64,000 nt of DNA from Crocinitomix sp044361315 (GCA_044361315.1 JBIKJA010000004.1:154553-218552), one strand, 5' to 3'. Shown: positions 53,666 to 62,436, counted from the first letter of the stretch. The notes: generated from the sequence alone by a model not told the origin. Numbers and translations are program-made.

Positions 53666-53941
53666 ATGATTAGAAATTTAATTAAGTGGGCAGTATCACT
53701 TTTTGGAGGTGAAATTGCAGAATCCCTGACTGATGGCGATACGATGGATTTAGATGGTGATGGAATTGCCGATGGTGTAGCCATGGATACAGATGGTGAT
53801 GGCATTGTTGAGAGTGTGGCATTGGACACTGATGGTGATGGCATTATAGACAGTATAGCTATGGATACAAACGGTGATGGTTTTATTGACAGTATAGCTA
53901 TTGACACAGATGGTGACGGAGATCTCGACACGTTAATCTAA
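53666..53941 (+). CDS. protein of five exact 13-residue DxDGDG calcium-type repeats
   Basis: 91 residues. An amphipathic N-terminus (MIRNLIKWAVSLFGGEIAESL) without a classic cleavage site is followed at residues 27-91 by five contiguous 13-residue repeats of the form (M/L/I)-D-(T/L)-(D/N)-G-D-G-x-x-(D/E)-(S/G/T)-(V/I/L)-(A/I), ending exactly at the C-terminus. The DxDGDGxxD loop is the calcium-binding consensus of thrombospondin type 3, dockerin and EF-hand loops. It lies 12 bases after the preceding lipoprotein gene. Location and function unknown. Confidence 0.65.
   Translation: MIRNLIKWAVSLFGGEIAESLTDGDTMDLDGDGIADGVAMDTDGDGIVESVALDTDGDGIIDSIAMDTNGDGFIDSIAIDTDGDGDLDTLI
53744..53938 (+). repeat. 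five tandem 39-base coding repeats
   Basis: Contiguous 39-base units encoding the 13-residue DxDGDG repeat, without spacers and up to the stop codon. Confidence 0.85.
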
Positions 53942-54007
53942 TACGTTTTTAAATCAAAATTATAACTTTTGGCAAAAGCCTCATGTGTCAGTAAATAAGT
54001 AAATAAA

Positions 54008-54268
54008 ATGAAAAAAATAATGACAATTTTCGGAGCAGTGTTCTTTGCTTTAATTATCCTAACGAGTTGCGGCGGTAGTGCCAAAAACATAGAAATATGT
54101 AAATGCCTTACTGAACCTGTTGATTCCGAATACATACAAGAAAATAACGATGCTTGCAGAGATGCAATAAGTAAGGAACTTGGAGTAGATAATTGGGAAA
54201 AAGTTAACATGAGACAAAACCCAGATATAAGTGCAAAATTTGATGTGCTTGCTAAACGTTGCTTGTAA
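54008..54268 (+). CDS. small lipoprotein
   Basis: 86 residues, lipoprotein signal MKKIMTIFGAVFFALIILTSC (Cys21). The body has four more cysteines (ICKCLTEP, NDACRDAIS, KRCL) and helical character, resembling small hypothetical Bacteroidetes lipoproteins. The leader DNA is a duplicate of that at 53459 (29 identical bases, 54008-54036), and the stretch just upstream is also similar (53974-53988 versus 53421-53435). Confidence 0.65.
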   Translation: MKKIMTIFGAVFFALIILTSCGGSAKNIEICKCLTEPVDSEYIQENNDACRDAISKELGVDNWEKVNMRQNPDISAKFDVLAKRCL

Positions 54269-54343
54269 CATAGCCTAATAGCGTAATTAATTCTTGGACA
54301 CAAAGTTTAGTAATAACTTTAAATTCATGTCAAATTTTAATTT

Positions 54344-55804
54344 ATGAAAAATATAAAGCAATCTTCTTTCTTCATTTTGTTTCTGTCTGTTTTAATTCTT
54401 TCTTCATGCGGTACATCTTACGATAGGGATAATTTTAAATTTCAAGAGTTTATGGACTCTAATGGATCTGACATTGCTGATTATCTCCAAGAAAACTGGG
54501 ATATTGACAGTGCAATGATTATGCATCTTGGATTTTTTAAGGCGAGAGAATGGAGCGAAATATATCCCCAAGAATGGAAGACTATTGTTATTGGTAGTAA
54601 TAGTTATTATACATCTGAGTACTTAGATCATAACGGTTTTGATGTTAATGCACCTCTTTTTGTAGTCTATTTTTCCAAACTGAAAAAATTTAATGGTAAT
54701 TCATTTGATGATATAGGCGTAAATACTGGTTCTCTGCTTCAAGAGAAATCGCAGGTTGGTATAGATGCAGCACATCAAAATTGGGAAAGTGCAAATTATA
54801 ATTATGAAGGGCGTGTTTATTTTATGGCTTACGCAACATATGTAGATGGTGAATTCAAATTACTCATGTGTTGTGATTCTGAAAATTACTATGATGAAAT
54901 AGCTTTCCAGGAGTTACTCCACCAAATAAATAATCAGAAAGAGTTTTATTCATATTCGATGGGCGGGGGGATAAATCGTGATATGCACAAGGCAAAAGAA
55001 GGACAAATTTATTCTTCACCAAGAATAGAATTCGAACAGTTTTTACAAGGCCAACAAATTGCATTATTTGTACCCGATTTGGAGCGAAAAAATATTCAAT
55101 CTGAATATGAATTACTTTTCAAGGGTTGTACAAAACCTAACGCTAGTACATTGAAGTCCTTAGATTACTTTTATATGAAATATAATGGAGATTTTGAAAG
55201 GAATGAAATAGAGAAAAGAAGAGAAAGGCTTAATAGAGAATTACGCGAGGAAGAAACAAAAAAAGAAGTTCTAAGATGGATGTCAGAAAACTTGAATGTT
55301 GATAAATTCCGCAATGGCGAGCAAATTCCTCAGGCAAAATCAACAAGGGAATGGTTGGATGCACGCTCTAAAGAAAAACCAGCTTGGTGTTATTACGATT
55401 TTGACTCTACCAATGGTATAATATACGGTAAACTTTACAATTGGTATGCTGTAAATGACCCGCGAGGTTTGGCTCCTGAAGGGTGGCACATTCCTAGCGG
55501 TGAGGAGTGGTCAGCACTTACAGCATATTTAGGGAGTTACTCTGAGGCAGGTAAAAAAATGCGAAGTACTAGCGGCTGGCAAAAAAATGACAATGGTACA
55601 AACGAAAGTGGTTTCTCAGCTCTTCCCGGCGGTGACATCGACTATTATGGCCAATTCAGTGACATTGGTGAAGTCGGTTACTGGTGGAGTTTGGAAGATA
55701 AATATACGCACGAGGCTATGTTTAGTTTGCTGAGTTCAGGTAATATAAACAGGGGGCCTGACGTTAAGGATAGTGGGATGTCTGTTCGTTGCATCCGAGA
55801 TTAA
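54344..55804 (+). CDS. lipoprotein with C-terminal FISUMP domain
   Basis: 486 residues. Lipoprotein signal (LSVLILSSC, Cys near 22). The central part (about 30-300) is unfamiliar, with aromatic-rich segments and a charged helix (NEIEKRRERLNRELREEETKKEVLRW). The C-terminal ~125 residues match the FISUMP domain (Fibrobacter succinogenes major paralogous domain): YGKLYNWYAVNDPRGLAPEGWHIPSGEEWSAL, GFSALPGG, GYWWSLED, GMSVRCIRD. This domain is a lectin-like surface module in Bacteroidetes and Fibrobacter. The position after the small-lipoprotein genes suggests coexpression. Confidence 0.8.
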   Translation: MKNIKQSSFFILFLSVLILSSCGTSYDRDNFKFQEFMDSNGSDIADYLQENWDIDSAMIMHLGFFKAREWSEIYPQEWKTIVIGSNSYYTSEYLDHNGFDVNAPLFVVYFSKLKKFNGNSFDDIGVNTGSLLQEKSQVGIDAAHQNWESANYNYEGRVYFMAYATYVDGEFKLLMCCDSENYYDEIAFQELLHQINNQKEFYSYSMGGGINRDMHKAKEGQIYSSPRIEFEQFLQGQQIALFVPDLERKNIQSEYELLFKGCTKPNASTLKSLDYFYMKYNGDFERNEIEKRRERLNRELREEETKKEVLRWMSENLNVDKFRNGEQIPQAKSTREWLDARSKEKPAWCYYDFDSTNGIIYGKLYNWYAVNDPRGLAPEGWHIPSGEEWSALTAYLGSYSEAGKKMRSTSGWQKNDNGTNESGFSALPGGDIDYYGQFSDIGEVGYWWSLEDKYTHEAMFSLLSSGNINRGPDVKDSGMSVRCIRD

Positions 55805-56202
55805 TTTTAACTTTTGCCATAGACAAGTATAATTAGCTCAGCGAATTTTTATGCGCTATATCTGGGTAAGTGATCTTTTTTTAAATAATAGTGAAGTGAT
55901 TTATTAGTTAATAAGATTACGAATGATGTTTTGCTTGTTGCTTTTACTCGGTTGTCAAATTATTTTTGCCTCTATGTCCAGCTTTTTAGTCCCAACCTAT
56001 GTTTTGGTGGTTGGAATAATGACAGTTCTTCATACACTTGTTGTTTACGGCATTACGAAATCCGCGCATTAAACCATTCGCGGTTTATGGTTGTTTTTGT
56101 ACGTTTATTTTCACTCACCCCCATAAAGATGTTATTTGCCTCTTTGGTAATATTCAATTTCTAGCATTATTTTTGCATCGCTTTTTTTCAATAAAAAATA
56201 CA
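55805..56202 (+). other. 398-base intergenic stretch
   Basis: No convincing gene. Short frames here have composition unlike neighbouring genes and no homology pattern. The stretch may hold decayed sequence; an imperfect GC-rich inverted repeat lies near 56057-56088. No promoter box at good spacing was found before the gene at 56203. Confidence 0.4.
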
Positions 56203-56985
56203 ATGGCAACCGAACGTGCAAAAGCGTTAAAAATGATTGACCGATTCAATCCGAAATGTATTGAATCGAATCGTGCTTTTGTACAAGTAGAAAAGGATGA
56301 TTTTTTAATTTCTTTGCGGGAGATGATTTCAAATCCCTTGAGCATTAATCAGGGAAATCATCCTTTGTGTGGGATTGCGTGTGGGATTAAAATTGCAGCG
56401 GAATTAGACCCTGTTGGGGTGGTAAAAATGTCGGCTCATTTGTATGCCAATGGGATTTATGCTCCTTCTCCTTTAAAAAGCGCCATCAAAGTGCCGATCA
56501 ATTTGAAAAACATGAAACCAGTGGCGGGTTTAACGGCAGCAAATTTTGTTTTACAAACTTCTGTGAAATCGTTTTACAACCCAGTTACTGGGTACAATAA
56601 TAAACCCGGCACTAAATTTAACGAATGGCAAGGCATTACTTTTCCGTATCAATTGCGCCAATTTTTAACTCGGTATTTTAAAATAGATTCGTTGAGTGCG
56701 CGTACCTATTTTCATACCATTGAGGAGATTCAAGGACTCTTGTCCAAATCGGCAGAAGTTATAGCGTGGACTTCGTGGAATCAAATGAAAGAGCCTGCGG
56801 GTAAATTTAAATTGTTGGAACAACATTATGTTCTGATAAAAAATATAGAACGAAAAGGTGCTGAGATAATTTTGACGATTGATAATCCAAGAAAATCGCA
56901 CGACCGTTTACAAGTGATGAATTTTGCCAGCGAAAAAATATTCTATAAAGCGATTATTGGAATTTATGCGTTTCGATCAAAATAA
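56203..56985 (+). CDS. papain-fold-like cysteine protein (possible effector/protease)
   Basis: 260 residues from ATG 56203; the longer frame to 56038 has no coding character before this. The pattern resembles papain-like cysteine hydrolases: Q50-G-N-H-P-L-C56-G-I-A with the oxyanion Gln six residues before the nucleophile Cys, then a helix and the DPVGVVKMSAHLYANG segment seen in T6SS/polymorphic-toxin cysteine-protease-like proteins, H208 in EQHYVLIKNI (catalytic His) and D227-N228 in LTIDNPRK (third member). No signal peptide, so it is cytosolic or exported by a dedicated system. No immunity gene or delivery gene is seen adjacent. Function inferred from motif geometry only. Confidence 0.6.
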   Translation: MATERAKALKMIDRFNPKCIESNRAFVQVEKDDFLISLREMISNPLSINQGNHPLCGIACGIKIAAELDPVGVVKMSAHLYANGIYAPSPLKSAIKVPINLKNMKPVAGLTAANFVLQTSVKSFYNPVTGYNNKPGTKFNEWQGITFPYQLRQFLTRYFKIDSLSARTYFHTIEEIQGLLSKSAEVIAWTSWNQMKEPAGKFKLLEQHYVLIKNIERKGAEIILTIDNPRKSHDRLQVMNFASEKIFYKAIIGIYAFRSK

Positions 56986-57305
56986 GTTCAAACGCATTGT
57001 CAATTTCCATTAATTTTATCGGAAATCTCCATTAAAAGTAATTTTTTAAAAAAAAAACAAAAAAAATTATGCAATCGCGGTTACCTTTTTAAAAGTTGAA
57101 CATATAGAGAGTGATATAAGCAAAACGTTAAGTAAAATCTCAAGGTGGGAGGCGCTTGATTAGATTTCGAAGTGTGCTAAGAAGGAACGGATAGGTACAC
57201 GGAGATTTAGTAACAATTGATAGATGAGAGAAGATTTTTAACTAAACAAGTCTAACAAAATACCATTTAACGACGGAATGTTTCTGTCTTCTCGAATTCT
57301 AAACT
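56986..57305. other. 320-base intergenic region
   Basis: AT-rich, without recognisable coding frame or RNA gene. It ends at the bidirectional terminator at 57306-57342. Confidence 0.45.
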
Positions 57306-57342
57306 AAAAAAACCGATCTGGAAGGTCCAAATCGGTTTTTTT
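57306..57342 (-). terminator. bidirectional terminator
   Basis: Twelve-base perfect stem (57306-57317 with 57331-57342), 13-base loop, with A-rich and T-rich outer ends. It ends the decayed gene on the minus strand and can also stop transcription from the left. Confidence 0.8.
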
Positions 57343-57800
57343 AATGCTTTTTATCGGGTTTTTTTTCGATAAATTTATCCGTTTATTGTCAAAATTAATG
57401 TGATAAATAACCGGGTTTAAATTAGAATAATCAACACTTGAATTGTCCCCTTTTTTAACGATGTTTCCAGACGAATCAAAAATTTCGTATTTGGTTTTTG
57501 CCGCTACTTTGTTTTGCGCAACTTCAATTGTTTTTTTTGGCCGTAATCTCCTTCATTTCCATTGCACGATTCAAGGCAGGTACAAATGAAATTGACTTCG
57601 CCACTCTTTTTTTATTGGTGTTGTCAATTTGCGCCAAAGGAATGGTATTTTCGCCTGAATGTGGAAGTACATTAAAGTTTTAGTTATTTAATGTGGCCGT
57701 GCCAACTCCAGTTACTTCGTAAATCACCACCCATTTATTCCATTTGTAATGCTTAATCAAGAAATTTATCTCCAATTCAAAAAAACTTCAACCGATTCGT
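57341..57800 (-). pseudogene. decayed gene with probable T9SS-type C-terminus
   Basis: Minus-strand translation gives readable blocks in different frames: ELEINFLIKHYKWNKWVVIYEVTG, then a TAA at 57680-57682, then QIDNTNKKRVAKSISFVPALN and EMKEITAKKN, a shift at the eight-T run 57531-57538, then IEVAQNKVAAKTKYEIFDSS, GNIVKKGDNSSVDYSNLNPGYL and another shift before the final stop at 57341-57343. The last block has the shape of a short T9SS type A sorting domain (EIFDSSGNIVKKG ... NPGYY). The several shifts lie at A/T runs, so sequencing error is possible, but together with the in-frame stop, decay is likelier. It lies directly downstream of the DUF3078 gene. Confidence 0.6.
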
Positions 57801-58796
57801 TCAAATGCCTTCAACTGTTTTTTGTTCAAATTTCCAAGACAATCCAATACCAAAAACTTCTTTGAATTGTACCCTAGGTCCTTTGGTCAAAATTCCTTCA
57901 GAATCGATGGTGGTAATGTCGATGTCGTCGTCATAAATTAAATTGGTGGTTAAGGTTGCGGATAAAAATTTCCACAATTTAATTTCCACCAAATTTTCCC
58001 AGTTAACATCGATACGCGAAGGGTTGTTCAAATAGTTGGTAAACAAATCTAATTTAGTAGTGTAAGAAATATTAGGCGCCAATTTGGTTTTATATTGAAT
58101 TCTTGCATATCCCCCAAACTCTGATCTAAATTTTCTTCCAGAAGAATAAAGGCCTGTATTCGCATCCACGAAAGCTTTTTCAACTCCAAACGCACCTGCA
58201 TTTGAAAGCAATGAATCATTGACGAAAGTTAATTTAGAGGTAAAAGGCGCAATAAATAAACTAAATTTATCATTTGGCTTGTAGTCCATCCCAATTGCAC
58301 TTAATAAATAACCCGGTGCTAAAAATCCTGAAATTTCAGTGACATCATCCACCGCATAATCGTAACCAGCAGTTGTTTGTGTTCGAAAGTTCATCAACCC
58401 CGCATAATACCAATGTTTAGAAGCTTTTTGCCCATATTTCGAGGTAATGTCAAATCGGTCGTCCGTTTTGATCCATTTTCCATTATTACTCTCAAATAAT
58501 TCTTCCGTCTGACGCAGAATCCCGTAGCCCAGGTCTAACGAGTTTTCCCAAGTCATGCTCCCTTTTTTTAAATTGGCAGAAACTCCTGCTAAGCCGTTGA
58601 TAGTGACTGAATTTTGTCCCCCTGCTACCCAGTTAGTTAAACTTACTTGAGAGCCATTTAAGGCAAAATATCCTGCTTTTTTCCATCCATCGAGGGTGTC
58701 TTTACTTTGCTTTTTAACACCTTCTTCAAGCTCTATAACTTGACAAAATCCTGCTGATGCCGTTGCTAGAGCTACAGCAAAAAATAACTTTTTCAT
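57801..58796 (-). CDS. DUF3078 family outer-membrane protein
   Basis: 331 residues. Signal peptide MKKLFFAVALATASAGFC. The family start WKKAGYFALNGSQVSLTNWVAGGQNSVTINGLAGVSANLKKGSMTWENSLDLGYG (about 38-92) is typical DUF3078, a family of predicted beta-barrels in Bacteroidetes. Further strands: HWYYAGLMNFRTQ, KFSLFIAPFTSKLTF and LFTNYLNNPSRIDVNWENLVEIKL. Substrate unknown. It is followed by a decayed gene and lies 15 bases after mscL, so an mscL-DUF3078 operon is likely. Confidence 0.85.
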   Translation of the reverse strand: MKKLFFAVALATASAGFCQVIELEEGVKKQSKDTLDGWKKAGYFALNGSQVSLTNWVAGGQNSVTINGLAGVSANLKKGSMTWENSLDLGYGILRQTEELFESNNGKWIKTDDRFDITSKYGQKASKHWYYAGLMNFRTQTTAGYDYAVDDVTEISGFLAPGYLLSAIGMDYKPNDKFSLFIAPFTSKLTFVNDSLLSNAGAFGVEKAFVDANTGLYSSGRKFRSEFGGYARIQYKTKLAPNISYTTKLDLFTNYLNNPSRIDVNWENLVEIKLWKFLSATLTTNLIYDDDIDITTIDSEGILTKGPRVQFKEVFGIGLSWKFEQKTVEGI

Positions 58797-58811
58797 GAAC
58801 TAATTGACTAT

Positions 58812-59240
58812 TTATTTTTTTAACAAATCTCTGATCTCAGACAATAAAACTTCTTGATTAGAAGGTGTAGGAGGCGCAGCTGGTGCTTCTTCTTTCTTCT
58901 TTTTCATTTTGTTTGATGCCTTTATAATCATGAACAATACAAAACCAACAATAATTAAATTGATGATGGTGTTGATCCATTTACCAATTCGAATAACATT
59001 AGCTGGAATCAACGGAGTAGTTTCAACGGCGTCAGGTCCAATCACAGCAGGTATTTCTTTACTCAGTTCAATCGTGATTTGAGAGAAATCTACGCCTCCG
59101 GTGAAATAGCCAATGAATGGCATCATAATGTCAACTACAAAACCGTTAACAACTGTGCCTACGGCTCCTGCCAAAATCACCGCAATGGCTAGGTCAAGTA
59201 CATTACCGGTCATGATAAACTGTTTAAATTCTTTTAACAT
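58812..59240 (-). CDS. mscL: large-conductance mechanosensitive channel
   Basis: 142 residues from the ATG at 59240, giving the canonical start MLKEFKQFIMTGNVLDLAIAVILAGAVGTVVNGFVVDIMMPFIGYF; the ATG at 59267 adds nine residues not typical of the family. Two transmembrane helices (about 14-42 and 83-104), a periplasmic loop between them and a C-terminal cytoplasmic helix (PSNQEVLLSEIRDLLKK). It opens under membrane tension to relieve hypo-osmotic stress. The conserved TM1 gate region AVILAGAVGTVVN is intact. Confidence 0.95.
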   Translation of the reverse strand: MLKEFKQFIMTGNVLDLAIAVILAGAVGTVVNGFVVDIMMPFIGYFTGGVDFSQITIELSKEIPAVIGPDAVETTPLIPANVIRIGKWINTIINLIIVGFVLFMIIKASNKMKKKKEEAPAAPPTPSNQEVLLSEIRDLLKK

Positions 59241-59495
59241 ATCCTTTTCATATTTATTAGTCGTCAAACATAGCGAATTTTCTGAAATGTAAAGATTGAA
59301 AAATCGTTGATGCGCTGAAAAATATCGATCAAAGGATAGTCATCAATTAATTTTTATCGCATAAAAAAACTCTCTCAGGTTAATAGATATTTCAGTTTTT
59401 AATTCAATGTCTTTATATGCTGCTAGGGCAATAAAATAAATTAGAAAACTGATCTTAAATCATAAATTCTTTTAATCTTTTCATATAACGTTTAT

Positions 59496-59822
59496 TTAAG
59501 CTCTGATTTGTTTGATTTCTTGACTGAATTGAAAGTTTTCTAAAGCCATCCCTTCGCCAAAAACATTTACAAACGAATAATCGATGATGGCCGTGCCATT
59601 GGAGAAATGAAAGGAGTTGGTTTCTTTTACTTGAAAATCAAGGCCACTTGCAAAAACTTTAGCAATAATGCGATTTAAATCCGTATGGGAAATAATTAGT
59701 TCAGTTTTGATTACTTGCCCCTTCAAAATTACTTCGCAGTTGGCTTTAACGGTTTGGTCGCCCATTTCGTAGGTAACTTCTTTTATGATCAGCTTCTCGT
59801 AAATTGAAATTGTTGTTTCCAT
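59496..59822 (-). CDS. hypothetical small cytoplasmic protein
   Basis: 108 residues, no signal peptide. Beta-rich with a central VEN-like FSNGTAIIDYSFVNVFGEG and a start METTISIYEKLIIKEVTYEMGDQTVKANCEVI. Single cysteine. I do not recognise the family. Monocistronic. Confidence 0.6.
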   Translation of the reverse strand: METTISIYEKLIIKEVTYEMGDQTVKANCEVILKGQVIKTELIISHTDLNRIIAKVFASGLDFQVKETNSFHFSNGTAIIDYSFVNVFGEGMALENFQFSQEIKQIRA

Positions 59823-59950
59823 AATTATTAATTTACGGCAATGTTATCCTAGCAAAACGTAAACTATTTACGTTCTGACAAAAAAATTAAAAAATTCTAA
59901 AATTCGTTGAATTGTGGAAATATTTTGAAAATCTAAGGACGAGAAATTCT

Positions 59951-59978
59951 TTTGTCGGGTATAAAAATATTAAATTTG
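59951..59978 (+). promoter_or_regulatory. promoter (TTTG-N16-TAAATTTG)
   Basis: TTTG at 59951-59954, 16-base spacer and TAAATTTG at 59971-59978: a full Bacteroidetes-type match 38 bases before the ATG at 60017. It lies inside the longer in-frame extension that begins at 59912, so that extension is not translated. Confidence 0.6.
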
Positions 59979-60016
59979 ACACTTGCATTCATTTAAAAAA
60001 ACAGAAAACGCTGAAA

Positions 60017-61375
60017 ATGAAGAATATTTTAGTAATTGGGGCGGGGTTATCAGCATCATCAATGTTGAGATATTTTACACAGCATGCCGAAGCAGAAGAT
60101 TGGTACATTAAAGTGGGCGATCAAAATGGAGCGCTTGCAAAATCAAAAGTCGAAGGGTGCAGTCGCGCTGAAGGGTTTGAATTAGATGGATTAAATCCTG
60201 AACTCAGGGCACCACTTATTGAATGGGCTGATTTGGTAATTTCTATGCTTCCAGCTCGTTTTCATATCGATGTAGCCAAAGATTGTATTCGGTTTAAAAC
60301 CAATCTCATAACCCCTTCTTATGTTTCGGATGAGATGGCTTTGTTAGATGAAGAAGCAAAAGCAGTGGGTGTTATTTTAATGAATGAAATGGGGGTCGAT
60401 CCTGGCTTGGATCACATGAGCGCCAAAAAATTATTGGATGAAATTGAAGCCAAGGGTGGTAAAATGAATATTTTTGAATCGTTTACTGGCGGTTTAATTG
60501 CCCCTGAAAGTGACAACAATCCTTGGAACTATAAGTTTACATGGAATCCCCGAAATGTGGTGCTTGCAGGGCAAGGAAGTGCAGCGAAATTTATTCAAGA
60601 AGGCAACTATAAATACATTCCTTATAATAAACTCTTTAGACGTACTGAAGTGATTGAATTAGAGGGATATGGAAAATTTGAAGGATATGCTAATCGCGAT
60701 TCATTGAAATATCGTGATATTTATGGTCTTCAAGACATTCCAACCATTTACCGCGGAACTTTACGTCGAAAAGGGTTTTCGAAATCATGGGACGCATTTG
60801 TTCAGATTGGAGCAACTGATGATACTTATATTTTGGAAGGAAGTAAGGATATGACCAAAAGGGATTTCATTAACTCTTTTTTGCCATACAGCCACCGCGA
60901 TTCGGTTGAACTAAAACTCAAACACTATCTGAAAATTGATCAAGATGATACATTTTTTGAAAAACTTGAATGGTTAGGGATTTTCGACAAAGTAAAAATA
61001 AATATCACCGAAGATGTCAGCCCAGCTGTATTTCTTCAGAAAATTTTAGAAGAGAAATGGACCTTGGAACCTAATGACAAAGATATGATTGTCATGTGGC
61101 ATAAATTGGTTTATGTGTTGGATGGCAATTTTAAAGAAGTAAATTCACACATGGTGGTAATTGGCGAAGATCAAACGTATACAGCCATGAGTAGTACGGT
61201 TGGTTTACCTGTTGCCTTATGCGCCAAAATGATTTTAAATGGTCAAATTAATTTAAAAGGAGTTCATCTACCAATCACAAAAGAAATTTACCTTCCAATT
61301 TTAAAAGAATTAGAAGCCTACGGAATTCATTTTGTCGAAAAAATGATTGATGAACCTGTGCTTTACACCGATTAA
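60017..61375 (+). CDS. saccharopine dehydrogenase family protein
   Basis: About 452 residues from ATG 60017, chosen because the NAD(P)-binding motif MKNILVIGAGLSASSMLRYF starts directly there and a promoter sits upstream. N-terminal Rossmann domain (about 1-140), then the saccharopine dehydrogenase C-terminal domain: NEMGVDPGLDHMSAKKLLDEIEAKGG, FTGGLIAPESDNNPWNYKFTWNPRNVVLAGQG, and LRRKGFSKSWDAFVQIG. It probably acts in lysine breakdown (saccharopine to glutamate and aminoadipate semialdehyde) or in a related reductase reaction. The LKR partner domain is absent and no other lysine genes are adjacent. Confidence 0.85.
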   Translation: MKNILVIGAGLSASSMLRYFTQHAEAEDWYIKVGDQNGALAKSKVEGCSRAEGFELDGLNPELRAPLIEWADLVISMLPARFHIDVAKDCIRFKTNLITPSYVSDEMALLDEEAKAVGVILMNEMGVDPGLDHMSAKKLLDEIEAKGGKMNIFESFTGGLIAPESDNNPWNYKFTWNPRNVVLAGQGSAAKFIQEGNYKYIPYNKLFRRTEVIELEGYGKFEGYANRDSLKYRDIYGLQDIPTIYRGTLRRKGFSKSWDAFVQIGATDDTYILEGSKDMTKRDFINSFLPYSHRDSVELKLKHYLKIDQDDTFFEKLEWLGIFDKVKINITEDVSPAVFLQKILEEKWTLEPNDKDMIVMWHKLVYVLDGNFKEVNSHMVVIGEDQTYTAMSSTVGLPVALCAKMILNGQINLKGVHLPITKEIYLPILKELEAYGIHFVEKMIDEPVLYTD

Positions 61376-61407
61376 TTGACGGCTTAAAATCGAACGCAGG
61401 GTTTTCT

Positions 61408-62295
61408 TTAACGCCAATCTGGACAGGTATCACACCCACCTTTGGTTTTAATATAGAATAAAACCCCACCCAAAATTTCCCATTGGCCATAGACAAATTT
61501 GTGATTCGCAAAATGTCTTTTTTCAATGATTGTGGCATTTTTAGGCAAGTGAATAAATCCTCCCGACCAATTAGACTGTATAAAAAAGCGATTAAAAAAA
61601 TCGGCTCGTAAACCTGTATGAACGGAAATGCCATATCCGCCAAATTTTTGTTTATAATCCGAATGATAACTCACGCCATCCCAAACAAAATCAGTTTGTG
61701 TAATCACAGGACCCAACCCCATCCCAAACCTTCGTAGAATTGAAAATTTATTGTTATTCGTTTTGTAAATGGGAGCTGTATTGTTTAATTGAACGGAAAC
61801 GTAATTAAGTCCGTTGGTGTTTTCATAATGTAACTCGTCATAACTAATCGGAATAAGTCCGTCCTCATCCGTATATTCGCCATAAATTCCGCCCAAAGTG
61901 GTGGTGCCAACATCCCCGTTAATATATAAACTTTGCCCATCATCCATCACATATTTCATGTGGTCGTATCCAATCGAAACATCCCATCTAAATTTATAAT
62001 ACCAACCCAATCGGACATTAAATTGAGGTATTGATATAGTTGCTGGATTCACATATGTTATAAATTCAGTAGAAGGGCGATCCGATGCCGCCAAATCTTT
62101 CACCAAAAAATCATAGTCAGCACTGTAAAAATTAATGTCACTTTTCGAATAAATAGATCTGTTATAACCCCAATAAAAATACATGGTGTTTTTTTGAGTG
62201 CCAAATTTTTTCTTAAACGAATAATTTTGCCCAAATACCAACATAGGCAATGTATTTAGAGCAATAAAAACAATCAAAAAAAGAATCTTTTTCAT
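61408..62295 (-). CDS. hypothetical outer-membrane protein
   Basis: 295 residues. Signal peptide MKKILFLIVFIALNTLPMLVFGQ, then NYSFKKKFGTQKNTMYFYWGYNRSIYSKSDINF and strands such as FNVRLGWYYKFRWDVSIGYDHMKYV, YVSVQLNNTAPIY and GISVHTGLRADFFNRFFIQSNWSGGF, typical of a beta-barrel. It ends with a CDTCPDW motif. Family not recognised. Single gene, convergent with the saccharopine dehydrogenase gene. Confidence 0.7.
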   Translation of the reverse strand: MKKILFLIVFIALNTLPMLVFGQNYSFKKKFGTQKNTMYFYWGYNRSIYSKSDINFYSADYDFLVKDLAASDRPSTEFITYVNPATISIPQFNVRLGWYYKFRWDVSIGYDHMKYVMDDGQSLYINGDVGTTTLGGIYGEYTDEDGLIPISYDELHYENTNGLNYVSVQLNNTAPIYKTNNNKFSILRRFGMGLGPVITQTDFVWDGVSYHSDYKQKFGGYGISVHTGLRADFFNRFFIQSNWSGGFIHLPKNATIIEKRHFANHKFVYGQWEILGGVLFYIKTKGGCDTCPDWR

Positions 62296-62436
62296 ACTAA
62301 TAGTATAATTATGTCCACCTATTCGGTTACCAAATGTATGAAAATATGTGAATTGTTTTATTTTTGATTTTAGAAAAATTCTTGATTACTGAAATCTTCA
62401 TTTTTTTAAAACAAAGTTGTATCTTTCTCAATAAAT

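Noticed and set aside
55931..56164. Short frame rich in Phe, Leu and Cys before the papain-like gene
   Set aside because: No homology pattern and composition like non-coding AT-rich DNA.
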